From positions 1 to 46,208 of the forward strand of contig JARXKK010000008.1 of NCBI GenBank assembly GCA_030278895.1: a DNA stretch of 46,208 nucleotides, given 5' to 3'. This DNA comes from Acidobacteriota bacterium (GTDB taxonomy: Bacteria > Acidobacteriota > Thermoanaerobaculia > UBA5066). The notes under the pieces are model-generated. The model made no database searches. It was not told where the DNA came from and saw only the letters and a program-made list of their open reading frames with translations. Made by a program: the position numbers and the translations under genes. Numbering within the stretch: position 1 is the stretch's first letter; each line of letters starts with the position of its first letter. Positions 8,119-17,829 of the stretch are shown in pieces.

Positions 8119-9801
8119 ATGTCCGGCCCCCCGGCAGGCTCCTTGTTTTCGCCGCCCCCGGTCCCGAGAGGGATCGCGCTCACCTGCCGCTCCTGGCTCA
8201 CCGAAGCGCCGTACCGGATGCTCCTCAACAACCTGGACCCGGAGGTTGCCGAGCGCCGCGAGGACCTCGTGGTGTACGGAGGATCCGGCAAGGCCGCCCG
8301 GAATCCGGAGTGCCTCGCGGCGATCCTCGAAGCGCTGCGCCGCCTCGGCGACGACGAGACCCTCCTCGTCCAGTCGGGGAAGCCCGTCGGGGTCTTCCGG
8401 ACGCACGAGGATGCGCCCCGCGTCCTCATCGCGAACTCGAACCTCGTGCCTCACTGGGCCACGTGGGACGAGTTCCGGCGGCTCGAGGCCCTCGGCCTGA
8501 CGATGTACGGCCAGATGACGGCTGGTTCCTGGATCTACATCGGCACACAGGGAATCCTGCAGGGCACGTACGAGACCTTCGCCGAGGCCGCGCGGCGCGA
8601 CCTGTCGTCGAGGGAAGGCTCGCTTGCCGGTCGGCTGGTCGTGACGGCCGGCCTCGGCGGAATGGGCGGTGCGCAGCCTCTGGCCGCCACGATGTGCGGC
8701 GGGACGGCGCTCGTCGCGGAAGTCGACGGCGCGCGCATCGACAAGCGCCTCGCGACGCGGTACGTGGACGAGCGCGTCGACGACCTCGATCGCGGCATCG
8801 ATCGGGCGCTCGCGGCGCGGGACCGCAACGAAGCCCGTTCGTTCGGCGTCCGCGCGAACGCCGTGGACCTCCTCGAGCGCCTGCTCGCGCGCGGGATCGT
8901 TCCCGACGTCCTGACGGACCAGACCTCCGCGCACGACGAGCTGAACGGATACGTGCCCCACGGCCTTCCGTACGAGGAGGCGCTCCGCCTCCGCGCGGCC
9001 GACCCGGAGGCGTACGTCCGCCTCTCGATCGCTTCGATGGGGGCGCACGTTCGGGCGATGCTCGCGCTCAAGGCCCGTGGCGCCGTCACGTTCGATTACG
9101 GCAACAACCTCCGCGCGGGCGCGCTTGCCGCCGGCGTCACGAACGCGTTCGACATCGTGGGGTTCGTGCCGCTCTACATCCGTCCCCTCTTTTGTGATGG
9201 AAAGGGGCCGTTCCGATGGGTCGCTCTCTCCGGCGATCCGGCGGACATCGCGGAGACGGACCGGGAGATTCTTCGCCTGTTCCCGGAAAACGCGGCGCTC
9301 AAGCGCTGGATCACGCTCGCGGGCGAGCGCGTCGCGTTCCAAGGGCTGCCCGCGCGCATCTGCTGGCTCGGCTATGGCGAACGCGCGAAAGCCGGACTCG
9401 CGTTCAACGAGCTCGTGCGAACGGGTCGCGTCAAGGCCCCGATCGTCATCGGGCGCGACCACCTGGACTGCGGCTCGGTGGCCTCCCCGAACCGGGAGAC
9501 GGAGGCGATGAAGGATGGCAGCGACGCGATCGCCGACTGGCCGCTCCTGAACGCGCTCCTGAACACCGCGGCCGGCGCGACCTGGGTCTCCCTCCACCAC
9601 GGGGGCGGAGTCGGGATCGGGTATTCGATTCACGCGGGGATGGTCGTCGTCGCCGACGGGACCCCGAAGGCGGCCGTGCGTCTCGAGCGCGTGCTCACGA
9701 CGGACCCGGGAATGGGGATCGTTCGCCACGCGGACGCCGGCTACGAGGAGGCCCTCGCCTCCGCCGCGCGCCATGGCGTCCGCATCCCGATGGCGCGTTG
9801 A
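8119..9801 (+). CDS. hutU: Urocanate hydratase
   Basis: [86 protein letters not shown]. Confidence 0.97.
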   Translation: MSGPPAGSLFSPPPVPRGIALTCRSWLTEAPYRMLLNNLDPEVAERREDLVVYGGSGKAARNPECLAAILEALRRLGDDETLLVQSGKPVGVFRTHEDAPRVLIANSNLVPHWATWDEFRRLEALGLTMYGQMTAGSWIYIGTQGILQGTYETFAEAARRDLSSREGSLAGRLVVTAGLGGMGGAQPLAATMCGGTALVAEVDGARIDKRLATRYVDERVDDLDRGIDRALAARDRNEARSFGVRANAVDLLERLLARGIVPDVLTDQTSAHDELNGYVPHGLPYEEALRLRAADPEAYVRLSIASMGAHVRAMLALKARGAVTFDYGNNLRAGALAAGVTNAFDIVGFVPLYIRPLFCDGKGPFRWVALSGDPADIAETDREILRLFPENAALKRWITLAGERVAFQGLPARICWLGYGERAKAGLAFNELVRTGRVKAPIVIGRDHLDCGSVASPNRETEAMKDGSDAIADWPLLNALLNTAAGATWVSLHHGGGVGIGYSIHAGMVVVADGTPKAAVRLERVLTTDPGMGIVRHADAGYEEALASAARHGVRIPMAR

Positions 9802-9827
9802 CGCTCTTGGCCTCGTCGACCTCGCGC

Positions 9828-12800
9828 ATGCGCCGGCGCCTCGTTTTCGGGCTTTTCGCCGCGGCGCTCGCCATGCTCGTCCTCGCGCTGGCGACGCGCC
9901 TCACGCCCGCGGACGCCCGTGCGCGCGAGGCGCGCGCCCGGCTCTTTCTCGCCGCGGCGGAGGAGACACTGGAGCGGGACGGCGCGACTCTCCGGCAGAC
10001 CGCCGATCGGATTCACGCCGGGCGGGAATTCGCCGCGATCGCCGACGGAGGCGGAGCGGAGGTGCGGCCCGCGAGGCTCTTCTCGATTCTCGCGGAGTCA
10101 CTCCCGAGGGGGCCGGGGTGGGGCGCGGTTTTCTTCGATCGGACGAGCCGCCCCGTGGCCTGGGCGGGCGAGGCCTCCGGGCTGGAAGCCGAGCGCGGCA
10201 CTCAGACGACGGGCTTCGTCACGTCGTTCCACGTCACGCGCGCCTCGCTCGGCTGGGTGGCTCCCCGCGGGGAGCGAGGGGCGCGCGGGACGCTCGTCGT
10301 CACGCGCCGCTATCCGACCGGAATCCTCCGCCCCGACCTCATCGAGTTCCTCGGCCTTCGAAGCGACCCCACGCGTCTGAGGCTCCGCCTCGCGGCATCC
10401 GAGCGGCGCGACCGCCTCCTCACCCTCTCCGTGGAGGCGACCGAGCCCGAGATCGCCGGCGAGGACGCGGCGCGTGTGCGAACCCGCCTGCCGGCGATTG
10501 CCCTCGCGCTTCTCGCCGGCGCCCTCGGAGCCGTTACCCGAAGGCCGGCGGCCGGAATCGTCGCGGCGCGGTTCGCGCTCCTCCTGGGAATGCCGCGGGG
10601 CGCCTCCGGCGTGTTCGGCGCCGGGTGGGATCCGGCGGCTCTTCTCGGGCTCTTCGCAACGCCGGCGGACGCGATCCTCACGGGATTCGCCGCGCTCGTC
10701 CTCGCCCGCGCGCTCGTCCGGCACGCGCGCCACCGCGACGCCGGACCGGCGGCCGTCGGCTCTCTTCTCGCGGTCCTCCTCGCATTTGTCCCGGGCGTTC
10801 TCGGGCGCGGCGCCGCTCGCGTGGCGCCCGATCTCTTCGACACGATGAGTCTCGTGCCGCCCGGTTTGCCTGATTTCCTCTCCCAGACGGGTCTCCTCGC
10901 CGTCGCCGCGGCCGGGCTCGCCACGGCGGCTCTCCTTCTGCGCCGGGGCGCGCCGCGGCGCGGGGCCTCGCTGGCAGCCGCCCTCGGCCTGGGCTTTCTC
11001 GCGGCGGCGCTCGGAGCGGCTGGGTCCGCGTTTCACGCCCCGTGCCTCGCCCTCGCATCGGTCGCCGCCGCCTGGGCCCTCTCCGGTCGTATCCAGCCGG
11101 ATCCGGGGACCGATCTCCTGGCACGCGCCGCGACCGCGGTATTTGTCCTCGCGGCGGCGACTCTTCTCTTCGCAGCGAGCCTCGCGGACGGGCGCCTCCG
11201 CCATGCAGATGCCGCGATCGGTCGAGCGGAGGCGTCACAACGGGGCGATGCGGCGGGCATGCGCTTCGACGCCGTTCGACGTTGGGAGCGCCGTGTCGCC
11301 GTGCCGGCTCTCGAACCGTGGCTGCCCGCGGGAGAGCGAACGAATCCCGACGATCTGGCGCGCGCTCTCTGGGTGCGGGGCGCCGACGAGAATTTTCCCG
11401 AGCTCGGCGACACGCTCACGATTCGAAGTCCGATGGGCGCGACCCTGTCGTCCTTCGGCGTCATTCATCCGGGGCGGCGGGCGGACGATCTCGTTCTCCC
11501 GGCGGAGAATCCCTCCGGGTTTTCCGCGGCCTTCCTGCACGTGCCCTGGCCGCGTGAGTCCGACCGGGACCCGCTGCTCTCGGCAGTCGCGTCGCGAGAC
11601 GTGCCGGATCGTGTCGCGGTCGAGAGGCTCGAGTGGGACGCCGCTGGCCGCACGACCGGAGCCCGGGGCGAGGGCATCGAGCTGCCGGCGGGCGTCCTCG
11701 AGCGTGCCCGGCGGACCGGAGGCGCCGTAGCGACCCTACCGACGCCGGACGGCTTGCGGCGCGTCCGCGTCTCGGCCTCTGCTACGGGCTTCGCCGGATT
11801 CGCTGCGCCGGTCGAATCGGCTCTCGCGGTCGCGGGCGCGGCCGTCGCGGCCGGAGAGGCCGCACTGCTCGTCGTCGTGCCGTTTCTCTTCTTCGGCATG
11901 CCGGTCCGCAAGGGCTCGGTCCGTTTCCCGCGGCGCACCTTTGCCACGTTCCGCGCGCGGCTCGTCGCGCTCGTCCTGATATTCGGCGCGCTTCCTCTCG
12001 CACTGAGCGTCGTCTTCGTGCGGGTCGCGCTCGAGCGCCACGCGGTGCGCGAAACGGCGCGGCACTCGCGCGACGTCGTGGCCGAAGGCCGGCGGCTGCT
12101 CGAAAGCGACGAGGCGGGCGGCGGCCGCTCGGCGGAGGCGGCGCTGAACCGGGCGGCCTCGGTGATCGGATGGGATCTCCTGCGCTACCGCGACGGGACG
12201 CTCGTGGCCGCGTCCCGGGCGTTGCCCGTAGCGGCAGGGGTGGCGCGAGAGATGCTCGCTTCCTCGGTCGCACAGGAGCTGGCGGAAGGGCGTCCGACGG
12301 CGTTCTCGTCGCGCGGCGCGGTGGCGCCCGGCGCGCCGCGCGTCGTCGAGGCCGCCGAGTCCGTCTCGCCCGACGGGCGCGAGGCGCTGGCGGCGGTCGT
12401 CGCCGAAGACGAGTCCGTCCGTTCGGCGGCCGACGCCCTTCTTCTCATGTCCGTGGCGGTCGCGCTCGCCGCCGTGGGCCTCGGCGGCCGGGCGGCCCTG
12501 ACGCTGGGAGGGCCGCTCGAAGAGCTCATCGCGGCGACGGCCAACGTGGGGGAGGGGCGGGCGCTCCCGCCGCTCGTCCGGCCGGCGAACGTGGATCTCG
12601 CGCGCCTCGTCGACGCGTTCACCGAGATGTCCGCGCGGGTCGAGGAACGCACGGCGTCTCTCGCGGATGAACGCGCGTCCGCCGTGGGCCTCCTCGGAAA
12701 TCTCACCGCCGCTGTCCTGCTCTTCCGCCGCGACGACGGCACCGTCCTTCTCGCGAATCCGGCGGCGGACCACCTCCTTCCCGGAAGTTCGGTCGAGGAG

Positions 12801-13706
12801 CGCCTGTCGGGTGCGGGATGGGAACCGTTGCGGGCGGCTCTCGAGGTTGCCGCCGTGCGGCCTTCGCCATACGAGACCCGCGCGGCCATTTCCGGCCCGT
12901 CGGGCGAGCGTTTCTTCCGGGTCGCGATCGTGACTCTTCCGGGCGAGGAGCGAGGGCCGCGCGTGATCCTCCTCCTCGAGGACCTCACCGACTTTTTGCG
13001 CGCGGACCGCCTCGCCGCGTGGGTCGAGGCGGCCCGCTCGATCGCGCACGACATCAAGAATCCGCTCACGCCGATCCGGCTCGCCGCCGAGCGGCTCGGG
13101 CGATTCGAGGCGAGACACGAGCAACCTCCCCCGGGGGCCTTTGCCGAGGTGGCATCCGGGATCCTCCGGCAGGTTGGAATCCTGACGCACCGCATCGGAC
13201 GCCTCAGCCGATTCGGCGACCCGGCCGCCGTGGAGCGGCGCGTTCTGGACCGCGCTTCGGTCGCCGCGCTTCTCGACGAGGTCGCCGCCGACTTTCGTTC
13301 GCACCAGACCATCGTGATCGAGGTCGAGACCGCTTCGGATCTCCGGGCGTTCGCCGCGGATCCATTCCTCGTGCGCGACGCCCTGACGAATTTCGTCGTC
13401 AACTCGGTGGAAGCGATCGGCGCCTCTCCAGGCCGGGTGCGTCTTGCGGCGGAGAATGCGACGCTCGCGTCGGGCGCGCCGGCGGTCCGCTTCGCCTGCG
13501 CCGACGACGGGCCGGGTGTTCCCGAAGAAGCCGCGGGCCAGCTCTTCGACCCGGCCTTCTCGACGAAGTCCCGAGGCTCGGGCATGGGCCTCGCGGCGGT
13601 GAGACAGGCCGCCGAGAGGCACGCCGGGAGCGTATTCGCGCACCCGCGCGCCGGAGGCGGTCTCGTCGTGGGCTTCATCTTGCCCGCGCTATCATCGTCG
13701 CCGTGA
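9828..13706 (+). CDS. Membrane-bound NtrY-like sensor histidine kinase
   Basis: Multiple hydrophobic N-terminal segments, HAMP-like and PAS-like regions, H-box ARSIAHDIKNPLTPIRLAAERL, N-box NFVVNSVEAIG, G-boxes DDGPGVP and GSGMGLAAV. A TTG start at 9798 (TTGA overlap with hutU) is an alternative. Confidence 0.85.
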   Translation: MRRRLVFGLFAAALAMLVLALATRLTPADARAREARARLFLAAAEETLERDGATLRQTADRIHAGREFAAIADGGGAEVRPARLFSILAESLPRGPGWGAVFFDRTSRPVAWAGEASGLEAERGTQTTGFVTSFHVTRASLGWVAPRGERGARGTLVVTRRYPTGILRPDLIEFLGLRSDPTRLRLRLAASERRDRLLTLSVEATEPEIAGEDAARVRTRLPAIALALLAGALGAVTRRPAAGIVAARFALLLGMPRGASGVFGAGWDPAALLGLFATPADAILTGFAALVLARALVRHARHRDAGPAAVGSLLAVLLAFVPGVLGRGAARVAPDLFDTMSLVPPGLPDFLSQTGLLAVAAAGLATAALLLRRGAPRRGASLAAALGLGFLAAALGAAGSAFHAPCLALASVAAAWALSGRIQPDPGTDLLARAATAVFVLAAATLLFAASLADGRLRHADAAIGRAEASQRGDAAGMRFDAVRRWERRVAVPALEPWLPAGERTNPDDLARALWVRGADENFPELGDTLTIRSPMGATLSSFGVIHPGRRADDLVLPAENPSGFSAAFLHVPWPRESDRDPLLSAVASRDVPDRVAVERLEWDAAGRTTGARGEGIELPAGVLERARRTGGAVATLPTPDGLRRVRVSASATGFAGFAAPVESALAVAGAAVAAGEAALLVVVPFLFFGMPVRKGSVRFPRRTFATFRARLVALVLIFGALPLALSVVFVRVALERHAVRETARHSRDVVAEGRRLLESDEAGGGRSAEAALNRAASVIGWDLLRYRDGTLVAASRALPVAAGVAREMLASSVAQELAEGRPTAFSSRGAVAPGAPRVVEAAESVSPDGREALAAVVAEDESVRSAADALLLMSVAVALAAVGLGGRAALTLGGPLEELIAATANVGEGRALPPLVRPANVDLARLVDAFTEMSARVEERTASLADERASAVGLLGNLTAAVLLFRRDDGTVLLANPAADHLLPGSSVEERLSGAGWEPLRAALEVAAVRPSPYETRAAISGPSGERFFRVAIVTLPGEERGPRVILLLEDLTDFLRADRLAAWVEAARSIAHDIKNPLTPIRLAAERLGRFEARHEQPPPGAFAEVASGILRQVGILTHRIGRLSRFGDPAAVERRVLDRASVAALLDEVAADFRSHQTIVIEVETASDLRAFAADPFLVRDALTNFVVNSVEAIGASPGRVRLAAENATLASGAPAVRFACADDGPGVPEEAAGQLFDPAFSTKSRGSGMGLAAVRQAAERHAGSVFAHPRAGGGLVVGFILPALSSSP

Positions 13707-15280
13707 TTGACGCGGCCTCCCGCCGGCGCGGCGCCTTCGCCGCGGGTCGTACGTTCTGCCGGTCCGTCGCCGTCCGGTCTCCCCTTGCTCTCCTCACGCT
13801 CCTCGTGCTGGCCATCGCCGGCATGGCTTCCTGCCGGAAGGCGGAGCCCACGACGCCCGCCGAGGCAGCGCCGGCGGCCCCGCGCGGAGACGCACTCTTC
13901 CTCGCCGAAGCCCCGGCGTTCGTGCCGGACGACGTCGACGCCGAGCTCGAGGCGATGCGCGTCGTGCGCCTCTACGTTCCGGCCGCGACGATGTCCCGAT
14001 CCGGAGCGATCACCTCTCTTCCCCCTCCGCCCACGCCGCTCAAGCGCCCGCTTGTCCTCACGGTGCTCGGCGAGGAAGGCGCCGCGACGACCGTCGTGGG
14101 GCGCGGGGCGGCGGCCGGCTCGGAGTGGGCGCGCGCGCTCTCGAAGATCCTCGGCGACGCGAAGAGCTGGGGCCGGGTCGAGGGCGTCCACTTCCACATC
14201 TGGCCCTCGCCGGAGCACGCGAAGGATCTCGCCGCGGCTCTCGCGGCTGTCCACCAGGCACTCGGCGTGCCGGTCTCCGTCACGCTTCCGCCGACAACGA
14301 AGCCGGAGCGGTGGAAGCCTCTTTCGGGCAGCGCGAGCGAGGCGCTCATCCTGGCGTTCGGGCGGCGGCCGGAGCTCGGCGGCCAGATCGTCAGCGAGCT
14401 TCCCGAAGAGATCGCGCGGGAGTTTCCGTTGCCTTTCCGGTTGCTCGTGGCGTTCGGCGGCTACGGCCGCACGGGCGACGGGACGACGTTCACGGGACGC
14501 ATCCTGCCCGACGGCATGATCGACCGGCTCTCCGAGGATCGCGCCCTCGACTTCGACTTCGGGCAGGTCTTCTCGTCCGAGCCCGGAACCGTCTGTTCCT
14601 TCAAGCCGCGCGCCGGAGTGAAGGGTTCGACGCTCGCCGCGGACGGCGGCCATGCCCGGTTTCAGTTCCCCACGATGGGCGAAGGCCTGCGCTTCCTGTC
14701 GGCCGCGGGCCGCTGGTCCATTCCGAACTTCCGTGGGCGCACGTTTCTCGTGGGCGGCGTGCCGAAGGACGGCTACCTCGTGGGCTATGCGGCGGTGCGG
14801 GCCCTCCTGACCGGCAAGCCCGTCGAGCCGCGGCTCGTCGTCGAGGCGATCCCCGGCGAGGCGGGGCGCGGGCACACCGAATTCACGATCCGCACGACGA
14901 ACGTGGGTCCGACGCCGACCGACCTCTCGCATTACAACAGCTGGGTCCAGGTCCGCGTCGAAGGCGGTACGGTGTCATCCGTGAAGGCGGGCGACTTCGA
15001 CCGGTACGAGCAGCTGACGTCCGCGGCCGAGGGTTACAAGCCCACGAGCTCGAGTCGCGCGGTCGTCTGCCGGCTGTTCGAGAACATCTTCGTCCCCGGC
15101 GAGGCGAACAACGCCGGCCCGATCCGGGTGGCCGGTGCGCGCCCGCGTGTTTTCTTGAGCTGGCACCTCACGCTGCCGGACGGGAAGGTGACGAGCGGGC
15201 CGGAGATCGAGGCGAGCCTGGCGGCGCCAGCCGCGGCGGCGCCGTCCCCGAAGCCGAAGCATCGCGGCCGAAAACGCTGA
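13703..15280 (+). CDS. Predicted lipoprotein of unknown function
   Basis: GTG start overlapping the kinase stop (GTGA); signal-like hydrophobic stretch ending GMASC; FHIWPSPEHAKDLAAALAAVHQALGVPVSVTLPP loosely recalls DUF3142-type proteins. Confidence 0.7.
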   Translation: MIDAASRRRGAFAAGRTFCRSVAVRSPLALLTLLVLAIAGMASCRKAEPTTPAEAAPAAPRGDALFLAEAPAFVPDDVDAELEAMRVVRLYVPAATMSRSGAITSLPPPPTPLKRPLVLTVLGEEGAATTVVGRGAAAGSEWARALSKILGDAKSWGRVEGVHFHIWPSPEHAKDLAAALAAVHQALGVPVSVTLPPTTKPERWKPLSGSASEALILAFGRRPELGGQIVSELPEEIAREFPLPFRLLVAFGGYGRTGDGTTFTGRILPDGMIDRLSEDRALDFDFGQVFSSEPGTVCSFKPRAGVKGSTLAADGGHARFQFPTMGEGLRFLSAAGRWSIPNFRGRTFLVGGVPKDGYLVGYAAVRALLTGKPVEPRLVVEAIPGEAGRGHTEFTIRTTNVGPTPTDLSHYNSWVQVRVEGGTVSSVKAGDFDRYEQLTSAAEGYKPTSSSRAVVCRLFENIFVPGEANNAGPIRVAGARPRVFLSWHLTLPDGKVTSGPEIEASLAAPAAAAPSPKPKHRGRKR

Positions 15281-15289
15281 CGTCACGCC

Positions 15290-16306
15290 TCAGGCGAAGA
15301 CGCTCGGCGGCCCCAGCCAGCCGCGTTCCCGGGCTGCCTGCTCGGCGAGGCGCACGGCGAGGAGCGCCCCCCCGCGCCTCAGGTGGTCGGCCGCGAACGT
15401 GAGAGTCACGCGCCGCCCTTCCGTCTCGCCCCGGAGGAGGAGCGTCTCGTCGCGTCCGGCCGACTCCACGGGGCCCGACAGGTTCTCGGGATCGACGATC
15501 TCGAAGGCGTGCTTTTGTTCGACGAATCGGGCGAGAACGTCGCCCCACGGGGGAGCGTTCGCGCCGAGCCGCAGCTCGACGCGGAGCAGGTGCCCGTGAA
15601 ACACCCCCGCGCGCACGGAGAGGATCGTCAGCGGAATCTCCCGCGCGAGAAGCCCGGCGAGGTCCTCCGCAACACGCGCCTCGAAGGCGCTCGAATCGGC
15701 CGGCACGTGAGAGTTGAACGCGACCTGCGTGCCCAGCGTCTCTTTCGGCATCGGCCGGAACGTTGCGAGCGCGAGAGCCTGCTGGAAAAGCTCGTCCAGC
15801 GCCGCTTTGCCGAGCTCGCTCACCGGGCGGTCCACGGCGGCCGTGACGCCGACGACGGGCGCGACACTTTCGACCGTCCGCACGATCTCGGCGAGGACGA
15901 AGGCCACGGGATGCGGCGTGAGGAAAAGGGAGCCCGGGGGGAGCGGCCGCGGGTCGGAATCCTCCGAAGGCACGACGAGCGGCTGGCCGTTGCGGACGCC
16001 CGAGAGGTCGATCGCGAGGGCGCCGTCGGTGCGCGCCCTGAGAAAGCGCGCGGTCTCGTCCGCCCCACCGCACAGGAAGGCGATCCGGCACGTCTCGAGG
16101 GCATCCTTCGTCAGAGGGGCGATGAATTCGACCTCGTCGTCTTCCTCGGTCAGGATCCCGCCCGGTTGCGGTTTCTGGTGGAAGAGATGGATCTTCGAAG
16201 CCGGAAACGCGCGCTCCTTGAGTACGGCGCGCACATCGCGCCCGAGGAGCGTCGTCGGCTCGACGAGCGCGACGGAGAAGCCGGGAGCGGGCGGCGGCTT
16301 CGTCAC
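15290..16306 (-). CDS. Asd/Usg-like semialdehyde dehydrogenase family protein, probably without catalytic Cys
   Basis: GTG start; FSVALVEPTTLLGRDVRAVLKER N-terminus, then FLTPHPVAFVLAEIVRTVES where the catalytic Cys loop is expected; overlaps pssA stop by 4 bp. Confidence 0.7.
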   Translation of the reverse strand: MTKPPPAPGFSVALVEPTTLLGRDVRAVLKERAFPASKIHLFHQKPQPGGILTEEDDEVEFIAPLTKDALETCRIAFLCGGADETARFLRARTDGALAIDLSGVRNGQPLVVPSEDSDPRPLPPGSLFLTPHPVAFVLAEIVRTVESVAPVVGVTAAVDRPVSELGKAALDELFQQALALATFRPMPKETLGTQVAFNSHVPADSSAFEARVAEDLAGLLAREIPLTILSVRAGVFHGHLLRVELRLGANAPPWGDVLARFVEQKHAFEIVDPENLSGPVESAGRDETLLLRGETEGRRVTLTFAADHLRRGGALLAVRLAEQAARERGWLGPPSVFA

Positions 16307-17052
16307 ACGGCCGCGGCTTTCGGGCGCCCGCGGAGGAGTCCGGCGAACCGCACGAGGGGCGCGGAGGCGGCGTAGATCGAGAGCAGAACCGCGAAGGAGA
16401 CATCCGGACGCCACACGATCGCCGCGAGCGCGAGCGCGAAGACCGGCACGAGCATGACCGAACGCCGCGACTTCATGTCGAGGTCCTTGAACGACCGGTA
16501 CCGGAACGTGGACACCATGAGAAACGCGAGCACGGCGGTCACGCCGAGGAATACGGCGCGCAGCGTGTCCGTGAGGTTTGCGCTCGGCACGGCCCAGATC
16601 AGCCCGCACAGCGCTCCGGCCGCCGACGGGATCGGCAGGCCGACGAACCAGCGCTTGTCCACGACGTGAATCTGCACGTTGAAGCGCGCGAGCCGCGAGG
16701 CTCCGCAGACGACGAAGAGAAAGGAGACGAGGAGGCCCGCGCGGCCAAAACCAGTGAGCCCCCAGTGGTAAACGAGGAACGCGGGCGCGACGCCGAAGGA
16801 GACGACGTCCGCGAGGGAGTCGAGCTGCTCGCCGAAGGCCGAGGTCGTCCCCGTCATCCGGGCGACGCGCCCGTCCATGCCGTCGAGAAACGCGGCCGCG
16901 AAGATGAGGATCGCGGCGAATTCGTAGGCCCCCCTGCCGGAGGCGTCCAGGGAGAGATACCCGCAGAGGATATTGCCCGCCGTGAAAAGCGCGGGCAGCA
17001 CGTACACCCCCCGGCGTACGCCGCGACGCGGCGAGGGAGGGGCTTCGCCCAA
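16303..17052 (-). CDS. pssA: CDP-diacylglycerol--serine O-phosphatidyltransferase
   Basis: LPALFTAGNILCGYLSL; CDP-alcohol phosphotransferase motif DGMDGRVARMTGTTSAFGEQLDSLADVVSFGVAP. Confidence 0.93.
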   Translation of the reverse strand: MGEAPPSPRRGVRRGVYVLPALFTAGNILCGYLSLDASGRGAYEFAAILIFAAAFLDGMDGRVARMTGTTSAFGEQLDSLADVVSFGVAPAFLVYHWGLTGFGRAGLLVSFLFVVCGASRLARFNVQIHVVDKRWFVGLPIPSAAGALCGLIWAVPSANLTDTLRAVFLGVTAVLAFLMVSTFRYRSFKDLDMKSRRSVMLVPVFALALAAIVWRPDVSFAVLLSIYAASAPLVRFAGLLRGRPKAAAV

Positions 17053-17060
17053 CGGGGAAC

Positions 17061-17303
17061 CTAGTGGGCCGAGACGCGCGCGCGATGCTCGCGCACGATC
17101 TCTTCCATCCGGTCCTTCAGGTGCAACTTGTGTTTCTTCAGGCGTTTTTCTTCGATTTCCTCGTCCGTGGAAAGAAAAGTCTTGGAGGCGAGCTCGGCGA
17201 GCCGCTTCTCGTGGTCGTGATGATCACGCAGAAGGGAACGAAATTCCTCGTTCTGGCTCTCGAGCTCGTGCTTGATTTCCTCCGTTAGGGTCTGCATCGC
17301 CAC
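17061..17303 (-). CDS. YdcH/DUF465-like small coiled-coil protein
   Basis: 80 aa: FRSLLRDHHDHEKRLAELASKTFLSTDEEIEEKRLKKHKLHLKDRMEEIVREH. Confidence 0.8.
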   Translation of the reverse strand: MAMQTLTEEIKHELESQNEEFRSLLRDHHDHEKRLAELASKTFLSTDEEIEEKRLKKHKLHLKDRMEEIVREHRARVSAH

Positions 17304-17322
17304 CTCCTCCTGGTGAATTGGA

Positions 17323-17829
17323 TCAACGACCGGAGTCTCCCTTCATCGCCGGGGGGTCGTCAAGGCGTCTCGGACCGCCCATTTTCCGGACCATGACGAG
17401 GGCATCCTCGCCGTCGAGGTAGTAGCGCCCCCGGCGGCCCGCCTCCGTGAAGCCGAGCCCCGCATAAAACGTCCGGGCCGGCTGGTTCGAAAACCTGACC
17501 TCGAGAAAGATCTCCTCGGCGTGCACGCGGGCCGAAAACGCGAAAACCTCGTCCATGAGCGCCGAGGCCACGCCCAGGCGGCGAAAGTCCGGCGCGACCG
17601 CGATCTTGTTGACGTGCACCTCGCCTCCCGCAAATGCGCAGAAGACGTAGGCCGCGAGGGAGCCGCCCGACAGCGCGACACGGTTGAAACGCCAGGAAGC
17701 TCCGACCTCTACCTCGAAATACTCCCGTTTCCAGGGGATCGGGAACGAAAGGCGCTCGAGAGCCGCGACGGCGTCGAGGTCGACATGGCGCGCGTCCCGA
17801 AGCGTGAAGGGCTCGGGGAGGGCGCTCAC
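17323..17829 (-). CDS. rimI: GNAT N-acetyltransferase, ribosomal-protein-alanine acetyltransferase-like
   Basis: GTG start overlapping tsaB; VHVNKIAVAPDFRRLGVASALMDE, EEIFLEVRFSNQPARTFYAGLGF. Confidence 0.88.
   Translation of the reverse strand: MSALPEPFTLRDARHVDLDAVAALERLSFPIPWKREYFEVEVGASWRFNRVALSGGSLAAYVFCAFAGGEVHVNKIAVAPDFRRLGVASALMDEVFAFSARVHAEEIFLEVRFSNQPARTFYAGLGFTEAGRRGRYYLDGEDALVMVRKMGGPRRLDDPPAMKGDSGR

Noticed and set aside
12185-14932. 915-aa minus-strand ORF
   Set aside because: Antisense to the NtrY-like kinase and lipoprotein; Arg/Ser-rich shadow translation with no domain motif.
13703-15402. Alternative plus-strand frames (e.g. 14125-15402) in the lipoprotein region
   Set aside because: Arg/Gly/Pro-rich out-of-frame translation typical of high-GC DNA.
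15290-16609. 439-aa extended form of the Asd-like protein
   Set aside because: Extension would overlap about 300 bp of pssA; GTG at 16306 with a 4-bp overlap fits better.
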